From contig CALFNN010000103.1 of NCBI GenBank assembly GCA_937902925.1, positions 62,001 through 126,000 of the forward strand: a stretch of DNA of 64,000 nucleotides, read 5' to 3'. Below, piece after piece: positions 43,118-52,686 of this stretch. Every line of letters begins with the position of its first letter. Within the stretch, counting starts at the first letter, position 1. Under the pieces are notes generated by a model. The model was not told the DNA's origin and made no database searches. It worked only from the letters and a program-made list of their open reading frames with translations. This stretch comes from an uncultured Opitutaceae bacterium. GTDB taxonomy: Bacteria > Verrucomicrobiota > Verrucomicrobiia > Opitutales > Opitutaceae. The translations under genes were made by a program, and so were the position numbers.

Positions 43118-46051
43118 CTACGGCTTTTTGGCCGCGGGCGCCGGAACGGTGCCATCGTTCAGGTCAGGATCGAAGGCGCGCGGCGCCGCGGCAGGGGCGG
43201 GCGCGGCGGGAGCGGACCAGAGCTGGCGGACCTGTTCGCTCGAGAGGGCGACGGCGGGCTGGAATTTGGGTGACGCCATGTAGTCGAGCAGCGAGCGGCG
43301 GAGCTGTTGCGCGCCGGCGCTTTCGTTGGTTTTTTCGAGGTTGATGGCGGAGACGAGCAACCGGCCGGGGCCGACCTGGCACTCGAAGATCACGCCGAGG
43401 CGCCAGTTGCGGTTCCAGTCGTCGATCGCCGCGACGATGGGTTTCAGATCGCGCGAGGCGGCGGTGAGATTGACGGAGCGGACGTTGTCGACGAGGGGCG
43501 TCCACTGCCAGTCGCAGTTGGCGGCGGTGGGAAACTCCGCGAGCGCGGGGTGCTTCGCGTCGCAGAGGAGGCCGAGCATCGCGTCGAACTTGGGCGTCTT
43601 GTTCTGCGGCGGGCGGACGGTCATCTGGATGTTCCAGAACACCGGCACGCGCTTCATCGGCGGACTGCGCGTCGGATCGAGTTCGTTTGCGGCGGGTGTG
43701 AAGAGCACCTTGCCACCGGCGGCGAGGCGCGCGGCGGCGTCGGCCCAGTTGGTCGTTTCGAGGACATCGGCGGGCGCGGTGGCGGCGATGGACGCGGGAT
43801 AGAGCCAGAAATTCCAATCGTTCTCGACGGAGGTTTTCTCGAGGCCGACGACGAGCTTGTAGGCGCCGGGCGCTGCGAGTTTCGCGAGGCTGGCGGACAC
43901 GTTGCCGAGCGGGATGTTTTTCCCGATCGGAATGTCGCGCGCGGCCCATTTGCCGGACGCGACCGCGCGACCGGAGGCATCGGTGATCTTCCAGTAGGGC
44001 GCGGCGGCGGTGAGCGGCTGCTCGCCGAAGTGATAGAGCTCGATCTCGGAGGTCAGCGTGTCGGCGGTCGTGAACGTGCGCTGCGCGAGCCGGGCGAGCG
44101 GGACCGTGGGCCCATCGAAGCGGCGGAATTCCGCGGCGGTCACATAGCTCTTCGGCTTCCAGAACGCATCGACGAGCCCGATGAGCGCGGTGCCCTGGCC
44201 GAGGTAGTCGTGGAGGTCGAGCAACTGGAAGCCGGAGAGGCCGGGCGTGCGGAGGTTGGCCTCGATCTCCTCCTTGTAGCACTCGAGCTGGAAGCGGCCG
44301 GATGCCCACGCGAACGCGTGGTCCTGGTCGAGCACGCCGTTTTGTTCGGCGATGTAGCGAAAGATATCGTAGTTGCTCGGCCGGAGGTAGCCGGTGAATT
44401 CCTTGATCACGTCGAAGTCGGGATACGCGCACCACTGGCCGACCTCGTGGGCGATGACGGGAATGTGGACGTTGGCGAGGGCGGCGCGATAGTCCCGGCC
44501 GAACCAGCCGCCGGTATTGCGGAGTTGGCCGCGGTTGAACCCGACGAGCGAGGCGTATTGCGCGCCGCCGGTGACCTGCGAAGGATCGGCCCAGCCGGTG
44601 CCGGCCGAATAGAGATGGCGGCGGTCGCGTTGATACCAGTCCTTCGCCCATTGCGGCGTGAATTTCTGGTAGGCGCGCGGTTCGTTGCTGGGCGAGAGCA
44701 GGAGGAATGACGGGTGGTTGCCGTAGGCGCGGAGGAGGCGGGACGTTTCCTCCTGCAGTCGCTCCTGCATCGCGGGCGAGCCGAAATCGTTCCACATGCC
44801 GCACTCGGGCTGGAGGTAGAAACCCAGCTCATCGGCGGCGGTGAACGCGGCCTCGGGCGGGCACCACGAGTGAAAACGCATGCCGTTCAGGCCGTAGTCC
44901 TGGCAGACCTGAAAAATCTTTTTCCACGAGGCGACGTCGGTCGCGGGCGAGCCGGTGAGCGGAAAGTCGCCGCCGAAGTGGGTCGTGCGCAGGTTGAGCG
45001 GGCGGCCGTTGAGGAGAAGGTCCTGGTCGCTCGCGGCGATCTCGCGAAGGCCGAACGTGATCGTGCGGGTGTCGTCGGCGCCGCCCCCGGTCAAGGCGAT
45101 GGGCACGGTCTGGAGCGCGGGATGAAACTCGTCCCAGAGCGGCGCGCTGGGGCCGAACGGCAGCGACGCGTCGACTTGGGCACCGTTGGCCGTCCAGTTG
45201 ACGGCGGTCGGGACGCCGTTGACCGTGAGCGTGCCGGAGCCCGGCTGGCCGGTGGCGTTGGCGATCTGGACGCGGAAAACCACGCGCTGGTGAACGAGGT
45301 CGGGATAGGCCTGCACGTCGTCCATCCACACGGGTGTCGTCCCCTGGAGTTCGATGCGACCGACGATGCCGTTCCACGTGGCGCCGAGGGCGTCGGAGAC
45401 GCTATGGCCGTCGACGAGATGACCGACGGCGGGAAGCTGGGTGCGGTTGTCGACGCGGATGGTGAGGCGGTGCTTGCCGGGCGCGAGTTCGCCGAGGTCG
45501 GTGATGTGCGGGGCGACCAGGCTGTCGTTCGGCGGATAAGCCTGGTCGTCCACCCAGACGGTCGTCTGCCAGTGGGCGCGTTCGAGGAAGAGTTTGAAAT
45601 GACGGCCGGCCTCGGTCGCGGGGATCTCGAGGTCGCGCTGATACCACGCGGCGCCGAGGTAGTGGCGCGGGGGCTGGGAGAGGAAAGGGACCTCGACATG
45701 GCCCGGCTGGGAAAAATGATCGCGGAGCGCGGCGGGTTGCAGGTTCCACCAGGCGTCGCCGAGGCCGAGCACCCATGGCGTGGTGGGGGTGATTTCGTCA
45801 CCGTAACCCTGGGCCTGCAGGATGCCCGGGAGCGCGATGCGATCGGCCAGGTCGCGTTTGAACCATTCCTGCGTGACGCCGTCGCCGGGCGTCAGCGTCG
45901 GCATCCTGGCGCCGTCGGTGGTTTGCTCCGTGCTGCGATCGAGGGCGAAGCGCCACTGGCCGGCGAGGGAGGTCGTCTGCCCGGCGGCCGGGGAGACCGA
46001 AGCGAGCACGAGGGCGGACAGGAGAGTGGCGGGCGGGAAAAGCTTTGTCAT
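43118..46051 (-). CDS. GH2-type glycoside hydrolase, secreted, substrate unclear
   Basis: The 977-residue product has a signal peptide (1-24), a sugar-binding sandwich (LERAHWQTTVWVDDQAY), Ig-like domain and a barrel with the acid/base Glu457 in SPSNEP and the likely nucleophile Glu536 in IAHEVGQW. A long C-terminal beta region (about 690-950) follows, ending in an Ala/Pro-rich tail. It differs from the second GH2 protein in the catalytic motifs, and its specificity (galactose, glucuronic acid or other) cannot be read. The start at 46051 gives the leader. It begins 26 bases after the GH106-like gene stop, in the same run. Confidence 0.85.
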   Translation of the reverse strand: MTKLFPPATLLSALVLASVSPAAGQTTSLAGQWRFALDRSTEQTTDGARMPTLTPGDGVTQEWFKRDLADRIALPGILQAQGYGDEITPTTPWVLGLGDAWWNLQPAALRDHFSQPGHVEVPFLSQPPRHYLGAAWYQRDLEIPATEAGRHFKLFLERAHWQTTVWVDDQAYPPNDSLVAPHITDLGELAPGKHRLTIRVDNRTQLPAVGHLVDGHSVSDALGATWNGIVGRIELQGTTPVWMDDVQAYPDLVHQRVVFRVQIANATGQPGSGTLTVNGVPTAVNWTANGAQVDASLPFGPSAPLWDEFHPALQTVPIALTGGGADDTRTITFGLREIAASDQDLLLNGRPLNLRTTHFGGDFPLTGSPATDVASWKKIFQVCQDYGLNGMRFHSWCPPEAAFTAADELGFYLQPECGMWNDFGSPAMQERLQEETSRLLRAYGNHPSFLLLSPSNEPRAYQKFTPQWAKDWYQRDRRHLYSAGTGWADPSQVTGGAQYASLVGFNRGQLRNTGGWFGRDYRAALANVHIPVIAHEVGQWCAYPDFDVIKEFTGYLRPSNYDIFRYIAEQNGVLDQDHAFAWASGRFQLECYKEEIEANLRTPGLSGFQLLDLHDYLGQGTALIGLVDAFWKPKSYVTAAEFRRFDGPTVPLARLAQRTFTTADTLTSEIELYHFGEQPLTAAAPYWKITDASGRAVASGKWAARDIPIGKNIPLGNVSASLAKLAAPGAYKLVVGLEKTSVENDWNFWLYPASIAATAPADVLETTNWADAAARLAAGGKVLFTPAANELDPTRSPPMKRVPVFWNIQMTVRPPQNKTPKFDAMLGLLCDAKHPALAEFPTAANCDWQWTPLVDNVRSVNLTAASRDLKPIVAAIDDWNRNWRLGVIFECQVGPGRLLVSAINLEKTNESAGAQQLRRSLLDYMASPKFQPAVALSSEQVRQLWSAPAAPAPAAAPRAFDPDLNDGTVPAPAAKKP

Positions 46052-46077
46052 GGGGAGCGGGATGGCCGGGTGCGGCC

Positions 46078-48348
46078 TCAGTTGCGGGCGAGAGCGGCGG
46101 CGGGCGCGGGGCCGATCACCACGACGGTGGTGGTCCACGGCGCCAGTTCAAGCGGGACCCGCACTCCGCCAGCGCTGGGCGCGGCGCCGGCAAGCGGGGC
46201 GATTCGGCCGGTGTCGGCGTTCCACGTCTGGGCGGTCCCCGTGCCAGAGAGAGTGGGGTGAAGGGAGGCGGGAGCGTCGCCAGAGTTGAAGATAAAATAG
46301 AGGTCCGCGTCGCGCAGGCGGCGGTGGGTATAGCTGACGAGCGGGGCCGGGTGATCGAGCGCGAGGTCGGGCGGCGGCAGGCGATCGAGCACGGCGGGTG
46401 TGATGGCGACGGTGTCCTCATGGAGCGTGGCCCAGGAGATGTCAGCCGGGCCGGTGGCGTGGAGGAAATTCCTTTCGGCGACCAGGGCCGGGGCGGCGCC
46501 GACGAAGATGACCTTGCCGCCGGCAGCGGCGAAGGCGTGCAGGCGGTCGAGCGCAGCGCGCGAGATCGCGAGCGACGGCGGCACGACGATCGCGCGGTAG
46601 CCCTGGCCGCTGAGATTCACCAACTCGTTGCCGCGCGGCTGGAGCACGGACGACAACGCCTGCTCGTCGACAAAATCGAAATCGCGCTGGTGCTCGATCA
46701 ACGAGTGGGCGAGTGCGAGGAGGTTCTTGTTCAGCTCCTGGCCGGTGGCGGAGTTGGCGAGCCAGAAACTGCTCGAGGGAATATAGAGGCCGATATCGGC
46801 GCCGGGGCGGCCTTCGCCGAGCAGGTAGGACAGACGATTCACGTAGGCGGCGACGGCGGGAAACCCGGGATCGCGATAGTAACGCGGGCCGCCGGCGCCG
46901 CGGCGCGGCAGCGGGGTGCCATCGGCGGCGATGGCGGACGGAGTAGGATTGGCGGCGGCGGGAGCGGCGGCGGCGCGTCCGCCGCTGCGGGGAGTCGAGG
47001 CGGACCAGAACATGTATTCGATGCGATTGATGCCGCGGGTCATCAGGAAATCGAGAAGCCAGCGCGCCTCCTTGAGGCTTGGCGCCGGCTGGTAGGCGGC
47101 AAAGGCCTCGCACATGGCGCGCGGGTGCCCGTAGAGGTGCGCGGCGGACGAGGCGAGTTTCGGAAAGTCGGCGGGGTTATCCATCCAGAGCTGGTGCCAG
47201 ATGATGTCGATGCCCGGCTCGGAGATATTGCGGAAGCATTTGAAGAAATCGCCGTCCGCCGTCGCGAGCTGCGGGAGAATCTCCTCGTGCTCGATGTGAA
47301 GCTGCATCGCGAGTCCATGGGCCGCGGTCCAGTTGCCCTCCATGGTGAAATAGCTGTCGCGAAAGAGATCGGACCAGACGTCGCAATAATCGGCATAGGC
47401 GCGGCGCTGTTCGTCGGTGAGCGCGGCGTTGCGCGGCCCGGGCGAGGCGGCGAAGGCGGCCAGATAAGGGCGGAGATCGTAGCCCTTGCGCCGGGAGAAT
47501 TCGGCGAAGAGTTGCGGCGTCCACGGATTGAAACCGTAGGCGGGTTCGTCACCGCGGAAGCCAAGGACGGTCTTGCCGAACTCGTCGCCGATGACCTTCG
47601 CGTAGCCCTCGAACGTCCACTGCTTGAAATACTCCGTCGCGGCCGGATCGAGGAAGTCCATCAGCGAGTGCGTCGCATCCTTCACGTTGGCGGGGTTGTT
47701 CGCCGAGCGCGTGGGCATCGTGCGGTAGATCCGGCTGGTGATGGCGACTTCCCAATCGCCCGACGCCGGTGCCGTCCACGCGAGTTTGCCCGAGGAGATG
47801 TCGAGGACCTGCGTCGTATGGTCGGTTTGGTTGACGGCGACGGCGCAGACGACGTTGGGCGAAAGGTCGCGGGTGAAAGTCGCGCCGGCGACGACCGCGA
47901 CGTGTTCGGGCGCGGCGAGCGACTGCATGCGGAGGGCGGGCTGCTCGAGGGAAAACTTCCCGCCGGCGAGACCGGAGGGGTAGTCGCCCTCGTCCATGAT
48001 CCAGAGGCGCATGTTGCGTTTCTTCGCCTCGGCGACGGCGGCTTTCACGAGGTCGAAATATTCCGGCGAGAGATAAGGATGCGTCATGCCGGTCTTCGGT
48101 TCGATAACGGCGGCGTTGACGCCGAGGGCCTGCATGCCGTCGAGGTCGCGCGCGATGACTTCACGGTCGACCGGTCCCTGCCAGCCCCAGGTGAACTGCG
48201 CGCCGGTGTCAACGGGCGGCGAGGCAAACTGCGCGGCGGCCTCGGCGGCGGTCGGGTCGGTGATTTTCTGCCAGGGCTGGTCGAGCGCCGCGAAGGCAGC
48301 GGCGGGGCCCGCGAGAAACGCGATCAGGAGACGGGCGGAATAAGACAT
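46078..48348 (-). CDS. GH106-like alpha-L-rhamnosidase, short form, secreted
   Basis: The 756-residue product has a signal peptide (1-20) and the GH106 signature at 119-130 (DEGDYPSGLAGG). It is a paralogue of the protein at 7457-10207 (for example YLSPEYFDLVKAAVAEAKKRNM here, YFSPEYLDLVKFTVEECKKRGM there). It ends after the catalytic core, without the GH2-like sandwich of the longer form. Relative to that paralogue it has an Ala/Pro/Arg/Gly-rich insert of about 40 residues at roughly 450-490 (TPRSGGRAAAAPAAANPTPS). It probably removes rhamnose from rhamnogalacturonan. It stands between GH28 and GH2 in the same run. Confidence 0.82.
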   Translation of the reverse strand: MSYSARLLIAFLAGPAAAFAALDQPWQKITDPTAAEAAAQFASPPVDTGAQFTWGWQGPVDREVIARDLDGMQALGVNAAVIEPKTGMTHPYLSPEYFDLVKAAVAEAKKRNMRLWIMDEGDYPSGLAGGKFSLEQPALRMQSLAAPEHVAVVAGATFTRDLSPNVVCAVAVNQTDHTTQVLDISSGKLAWTAPASGDWEVAITSRIYRTMPTRSANNPANVKDATHSLMDFLDPAATEYFKQWTFEGYAKVIGDEFGKTVLGFRGDEPAYGFNPWTPQLFAEFSRRKGYDLRPYLAAFAASPGPRNAALTDEQRRAYADYCDVWSDLFRDSYFTMEGNWTAAHGLAMQLHIEHEEILPQLATADGDFFKCFRNISEPGIDIIWHQLWMDNPADFPKLASSAAHLYGHPRAMCEAFAAYQPAPSLKEARWLLDFLMTRGINRIEYMFWSASTPRSGGRAAAAPAAANPTPSAIAADGTPLPRRGAGGPRYYRDPGFPAVAAYVNRLSYLLGEGRPGADIGLYIPSSSFWLANSATGQELNKNLLALAHSLIEHQRDFDFVDEQALSSVLQPRGNELVNLSGQGYRAIVVPPSLAISRAALDRLHAFAAAGGKVIFVGAAPALVAERNFLHATGPADISWATLHEDTVAITPAVLDRLPPPDLALDHPAPLVSYTHRRLRDADLYFIFNSGDAPASLHPTLSGTGTAQTWNADTGRIAPLAGAAPSAGGVRVPLELAPWTTTVVVIGPAPAAALARN

Positions 48349-48446
48349 GCGATTGCGATGGTTTCAGATTAGGCGGACGGGAAAAGGGCGCGGGGAGTCG
48401 CGTGGGGAGGGCGGTCTCCCGCGGATCGAGCGCGAGGGAAACGGGA

Positions 48447-50219
48447 TCAGAGCGATTCGTTGTCGGCGGTCGTCCGCGTGGCGTCGGGCAACCCGGCGCT
48501 GGCACGCGTGGTAAAATCGGAGACGTGGCGCAGGACGAAAGTTTTGCCATCGCCGGAATGCGGGGCGGTGAGGTGATCGAACTCGGCGCCGGCCACGTCA
48601 TCGAGCACGACGACTGGACGCTGATCGGCGGTGGCGAAACCGAACTCCACATCGCGGAAGGCGAGGCGCTGCGCGTGGCGGACGTAGAGGCCGCTGGCGG
48701 GGAGCAGGCCGAACATCGACGGCTCGGGATAGCCGGTCTCCTGCTCGGGTGGCTGGTAGGGATCGTGCGGACCGCCGAGACCGGGGCCGCGGAGGAAAAA
48801 CGTGTTCACCAGATCGGGCGGCTGCCGGGCCGCCTGCTCCAGCGTGAGCCCGCCGCGCGACAGCACGCGGATGTCGCTGAGCCGGACATCCTCGATCGGA
48901 TGGCCCGGCAGGCCGGCGATGATGATCGGATAACGGGCGTCGACGTTCGAGGCGACGACGTGACTGATCGTCACCCGGCGAATCGCGCCAACGGGCGTGC
49001 CCTCGGGGCCGCGGTGGCGGTTGCCGAGGCGGAGGAAGATCGCGGAATTCGAGACGTCGCGCATCGTGATGTTCGAGATCGCGACGTCCTCGATGATGGC
49101 GCCATCGACGCTCTCGAGCGCGAGACCGCGGCTGCGGATGAAGACGCAGTTGGAGATGGCGATGTTCCTGAAGCCGCCGTTCGACTCGGTGCCGAACTTG
49201 ATGCGGCCGGTCGGGCCGTCGCGGTCGGGCGCGCGCTCCTGCGTGGTCTTGTAGGTGCCGTCGAGAAACGAGCCGGGGTCGAAACCGCTGACCTGGCAGC
49301 CGGTGATGGTGATGTTCTCGCACGACCGGAGCTCGCCGAGCGCGTAGGAACTCTTGAGGACGATCGCGTCGTCGTTGGGCGCGTTGACGCTGCAATTCGA
49401 GATACGGACGTTGCGGCAGGCGTCGATGTCGAAGCCGTCGCGATTCGTGTCGACCTTGAGATTGTCGATGGTGAAGTTGTCGATGCCGGTGGCGAGGAGC
49501 CCGAACCAGCCGGCCTGCAGGATGGAGAAATCGCGGAGCGTGACGTTGCGGCAGTTTTTCAGGGCGATGGTCTTGTTGCCCGAGCCCGGGCCGCCGCCGA
49601 ATCCGCCGCCACCGCGACCGCCGCGACGGCCATCGGGTCCGCCGCGCTCGGCGGCCGCCGGCGGACCGCCGGGAGCGCCGACGGCGTCGCCGGGACCGAA
49701 GGTGCCATTCGGACCCTGGGGAGCGCGTCCGCCACGTCCGCCACCGCCACCGCCGCGGACGAGGCCCTTGCCGTAGATCACGCCGGAGCCGGTGATCGCG
49801 ACGTCATCGAGATTCTCGCCCCAGATGAGGCCGTCGTGCCAGTGGCTGTGGCCGAAATCCTGGTATTGCTTGTCGCCCCATTCGTTCGGCTCGGGTGGAT
49901 CGTAGGCGCCGCCGTCGGTGGCCGGCGACGCGGCGACGAGCGTGCAACCGGGATCCAGCTGGAGCGTGAGATGGCTCTTCAGCCGGATGGAAAAACTCAG
50001 GTAGGTGCCCGCCGGAAAACGCACCGTGCCGCCGCCGGCGGCGGATGCGGCGTCGATGGCCTTGTTGATCGCGGCGGTGTCGACGGTCTTGCCGTCGCCC
50101 GTGGCGCCGAACGTGCGGATGTCGAAGTCGGCCGCGCGCGCGGGCACGGCCGGCGACAGCACGCCGAGCGCGAACAACGCGAGCATTGACCGCATCGAGA
50201 CGGGGTTATCGAGGGGCAT
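48447..50219 (-). CDS. GH28 polygalacturonase-like enzyme, secreted
   Basis: The 590-residue product has a leader (about 1-29; ATG at 50195 is an alternative start), then the beta-helix start FDIRTFGATGDGKTVDTAAINKAI, and the GH28 catalytic acids in NRDGFDI (near 261) and NDDAIVLKS (283-284), with a later TGRIKFGTESNGG matching the RIK region. A 60-residue Gly/Arg/Pro-rich insert (155-215) interrupts an early coil of the helix. It would cleave galacturonan or rhamnogalacturonan. As first gene of the minus-strand run it carries the upstream element at 50254. Confidence 0.87.
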   Translation of the reverse strand: MPLDNPVSMRSMLALFALGVLSPAVPARAADFDIRTFGATGDGKTVDTAAINKAIDAASAAGGGTVRFPAGTYLSFSIRLKSHLTLQLDPGCTLVAASPATDGGAYDPPEPNEWGDKQYQDFGHSHWHDGLIWGENLDDVAITGSGVIYGKGLVRGGGGGGRGGRAPQGPNGTFGPGDAVGAPGGPPAAAERGGPDGRRGGRGGGGFGGGPGSGNKTIALKNCRNVTLRDFSILQAGWFGLLATGIDNFTIDNLKVDTNRDGFDIDACRNVRISNCSVNAPNDDAIVLKSSYALGELRSCENITITGCQVSGFDPGSFLDGTYKTTQERAPDRDGPTGRIKFGTESNGGFRNIAISNCVFIRSRGLALESVDGAIIEDVAISNITMRDVSNSAIFLRLGNRHRGPEGTPVGAIRRVTISHVVASNVDARYPIIIAGLPGHPIEDVRLSDIRVLSRGGLTLEQAARQPPDLVNTFFLRGPGLGGPHDPYQPPEQETGYPEPSMFGLLPASGLYVRHAQRLAFRDVEFGFATADQRPVVVLDDVAGAEFDHLTAPHSGDGKTFVLRHVSDFTTRASAGLPDATRTTADNESL

Positions 50220-50253
50220 CGTCCCGCGAGCATCAGGCCGGCCCAAGGGCGGG

Positions 50254-50283
50254 CGCAACGAGGGCCGTTGTTGGACGGTCAGA
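50254..50283 (-). promoter_or_regulatory. Conserved 30-base element upstream of the GH28 gene
   Basis: The plus strand reads CGCAACG, four variable bases, then CCGTTGTTGGACGGTCAGA. The same block stands at 52568-52597 upstream of the PKD-protein gene, with 28 of 30 bases alike and the same distance from the start (35 and 33 bases from the inner edge). The core holds a small inverted repeat, CCGT-TGTTGG-ACGG. A shared operator or promoter for pectin genes is likely; this is inferred. Confidence 0.55.
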
Positions 50284-50515
50284 AACGGACGCGATCGGGC
50301 CCGGCGCGTAGTGGGCGTGCGGTCCGGCGGAGGCGATATAGTCCTCGCCTCGGCGGCGCGCCGATGGTTCAGTCCGTTCAACCCCTTCCCGCCTCGACCT
50401 CCATCGTGTCATGACCATGCAAGGCATCGTCTGGCGATTCTGTCCCCTTCGGATCGTTTCCGACGCCGACTGAGCTTCCGTCTTCCGTTTTTTTCCCGGC
50501 CTGGATCCGCCCAAC

Positions 50516-51244
50516 ATGAAATCCTTCCATTTTGGCAAACTCGTCCTCGGCTCCACGTTGGTCACCGGCCTCTGGCTTGGCCCGGCCTCCCATGCGACTG
50601 CCGCCCCGGCAACAATCCCTTTCTGGGAAAAACCCGCGGTCCAGCCGGCGACGGAAAAATATACGCCGGCGTTCGTGCAACTGCTGGCCGGCCCGGACCT
50701 GTCGGCCGGGTTGGCGACCTTCGACGCGGCCAATCCCGCGGGCCAGACGGATTTCGTCCCGACCAATCCCAGGGTGGTGCCGTATGTCCAAGGGACCGAC
50801 CAAGCCTACCGAGTCATCCCGCAAGGGCTGAAGGAAGGGGCGAATCCGTATACCGACCGGAAGTATAAATTCACGAGCGTGCCGGCGCGTTTTCGTGACC
50901 TGACCCTCTTGCAGACCAAGGGCGGGCACAAAGGCATCGTCGACGGCCGGTTTGCCATTCAGCTGATGGTCGCGCAGCCGGCCATCCTGTTTCTCGCCAT
51001 CGACCGGAGGGACCTGAAGACATACGAGGCTTTTGGTTGTCCGCCGTGGCTGCAGGATTTCGAGCCGACCGGAGAACAGCTCCTGACCGACGACCCGATG
51101 CTGGCGACCGCGGGATCCGCCTACCTGGTGTTCAGGAAAAAAATCCCCGCGGGTCCGCTGACCCTCGGCCCGTGTGCGGTGGACCCACGGACGGACTCGA
51201 TGTATTTCGCGTTCTTTGGGCAGCTCGACCCCACCGGGGGCTGA
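50516..51244 (+). CDS. Exported protein of unknown function
   Basis: The 242-residue product has a signal peptide (about 1-29) and a soluble beta-rich body with the segments DRKYKFTSVPARFRDLTLLQTKGG, QPAILFLAIDRRDLKTYEAFG and FRKKIPAGPLTLGPC. I do not recognise the family. It resembles carbohydrate-binding or cell-surface modules only in composition. It lies between two minus-strand pectin genes and may be expressed on its own. The region 50220-50515 before it holds the GH28 upstream element and nothing else that I can see. Confidence 0.6.
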   Translation: MKSFHFGKLVLGSTLVTGLWLGPASHATAAPATIPFWEKPAVQPATEKYTPAFVQLLAGPDLSAGLATFDAANPAGQTDFVPTNPRVVPYVQGTDQAYRVIPQGLKEGANPYTDRKYKFTSVPARFRDLTLLQTKGGHKGIVDGRFAIQLMVAQPAILFLAIDRRDLKTYEAFGCPPWLQDFEPTGEQLLTDDPMLATAGSAYLVFRKKIPAGPLTLGPCAVDPRTDSMYFAFFGQLDPTGG

Positions 51245-51335
51245 CGCGTCGATACCCGCCAAAGGTGTTCCCTGCCAGACGCGGGCCGCAGCCGGGAGGC
51301 GACAGTGAGGCGGAGCGGGGATTTCTTCGGACGGA

Positions 51336-52535
51336 CTATTTCAGTTGCACGTCCCACACCTTCGACCGGCGCGACGTGCCGGCGGGGCCGGTGATGTCGA
51401 GAATCGTGACGTAGCTGCCGGGCTTGGCGTAGGCGTGGATGGGATCTTGCTCGGCGGACGTGGCGCCGTCGCCGAAGTCCCATTTCCAGGCGGTGATTTT
51501 TCCGACGGACTGATCCTTGAACGCGACGAGATGGCGGTCCATGTCGACGACCTTGAACGTCCACTGCGCCTCGATCGGCTTGAGGAATTGCGGCTCGAGC
51601 GGCATGAGCCTGAACGCGCAGAGCTGGGAGGCGTCGCCATACATCCGGTGCTCCGGCGAGAGGTTCCAGAATCCGTTGTTTCCGCGGCCGTTCACGTCGT
51701 CGTAGTCGATGACCGCCCAGGCGAGGCCGATGATCTTGTTCTCGGAGAACACGGACTGGACGGCGCGCTGCGGGCCCTCGGGGCCGGCGTAGTCGAAGGC
51801 CGTGACGTAGAACTCGAGCGTGTATTTGCCGCTCTCGCCGGGCTTGAAGTTGAACGACTGCGCGGAGTTCGCCCACGGGAACTCCTTCACCCACGAGGCG
51901 GCGTTCCACGACATGCACCAGTCCTTGTCCACGTGCGGCGTGAAGATGTGGTAGTTCTGCGCGGTCACGCCGTGGATGGCCCAGTGGGCCTCGTCGACGC
52001 TGATGCGCGGATCGGGCGCGGCGGCGGACGGACCGACGTGATCCTTCGTCCAGAACTCGGTGTGGCCCTTGTCGATCAGCGGACCGCCCGAGGCATCGCC
52101 GTCGACGACGATCTCGAAGGTGTCGTTGTGGAGATCGGGATGCGAGAAATCCCAGTAATTGTCGGTGGCCTCGTAGAGGAAATAGAGGCGGTTGAGCCCC
52201 TTTACCCAGCCAACGCGGACGCGGATGTCGAGGTTCGCGGGATCGGCCTTCGGGTGTTTTTTCGAATCGTCCCACACCTGGTCCATGCCGATGACGTAGG
52301 ACTCGGGCACCATCGCCCAGTCGTCGGTCTTGCCGTCGATGCGGGGGATCTGGTCGGTGGGGAACTGAAAGACCTGGTAGGTGACGCCGGGCTTTTCGAG
52401 TGCGCGGGCGCGCGGGATGGCGGCAAGGGCGAGCGCGCACACGGCGACGAGCGCGAGGGAAGGCAACCAGGCAAAAGACCCGGAAGCCGTCGCCCGAACG
52501 CGCCGCGAAAAACGGCCGGGGTTGAGAAGGGGCAT
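51336..52535 (-). CDS. CBM9-like and PKD-domain protein, secreted
   Basis: The product is 399 residues with a leader (about 15-45), a CBM9-like domain that starts IPRIDGKTDDWAMVPESY and contains NDTFEIVVDGD, and a C-terminal PKD domain (about 325-399, WKWDFGDGATSAEQDP with HAYAKPGSYVT). Both domain types are carbohydrate-binding or adhesive. No catalytic motif is visible, so it may hold polysaccharide at the cell surface. A GTG at 52544 is an alternative start. The upstream element shared with the GH28 gene (52568-52597) suggests common control. Confidence 0.7.
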   Translation of the reverse strand: MPLLNPGRFSRRVRATASGSFAWLPSLALVAVCALALAAIPRARALEKPGVTYQVFQFPTDQIPRIDGKTDDWAMVPESYVIGMDQVWDDSKKHPKADPANLDIRVRVGWVKGLNRLYFLYEATDNYWDFSHPDLHNDTFEIVVDGDASGGPLIDKGHTEFWTKDHVGPSAAAPDPRISVDEAHWAIHGVTAQNYHIFTPHVDKDWCMSWNAASWVKEFPWANSAQSFNFKPGESGKYTLEFYVTAFDYAGPEGPQRAVQSVFSENKIIGLAWAVIDYDDVNGRGNNGFWNLSPEHRMYGDASQLCAFRLMPLEPQFLKPIEAQWTFKVVDMDRHLVAFKDQSVGKITAWKWDFGDGATSAEQDPIHAYAKPGSYVTILDITGPAGTSRRSKVWDVQLK

Positions 52536-52567
52536 GACGGTCACTATCGCCGTGCCCGGCGGGGCGC

Positions 52568-52597
52568 CGCAACGCGGACCGTTGTTGGACGGTCAGA
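52568..52597 (-). promoter_or_regulatory. Second copy of the 30-base upstream element
   Basis: The plus strand reads CGCAACG, then four bases, then CCGTTGTTGGACGGTCAGA, the 19-base core being identical to that at 50265-50283. It is 33-62 bases upstream of the ATG at 52535. Here the inner inverted repeat extends to GACCGT and ACGGTC. The agreement with the copy upstream of the GH28 gene extends only across this block; the flanks differ, which argues for selection and not a recent duplication. Confidence 0.55.
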
Positions 52598-52686
52598 TGA
52601 GTTCGCAGTTGGGCGGTTGGCAACGGCTGAACCGAAAAGTCAGGCCCGAGCGCCGGTTCCCTTTTCTGTCATGGTGATGAACGACG

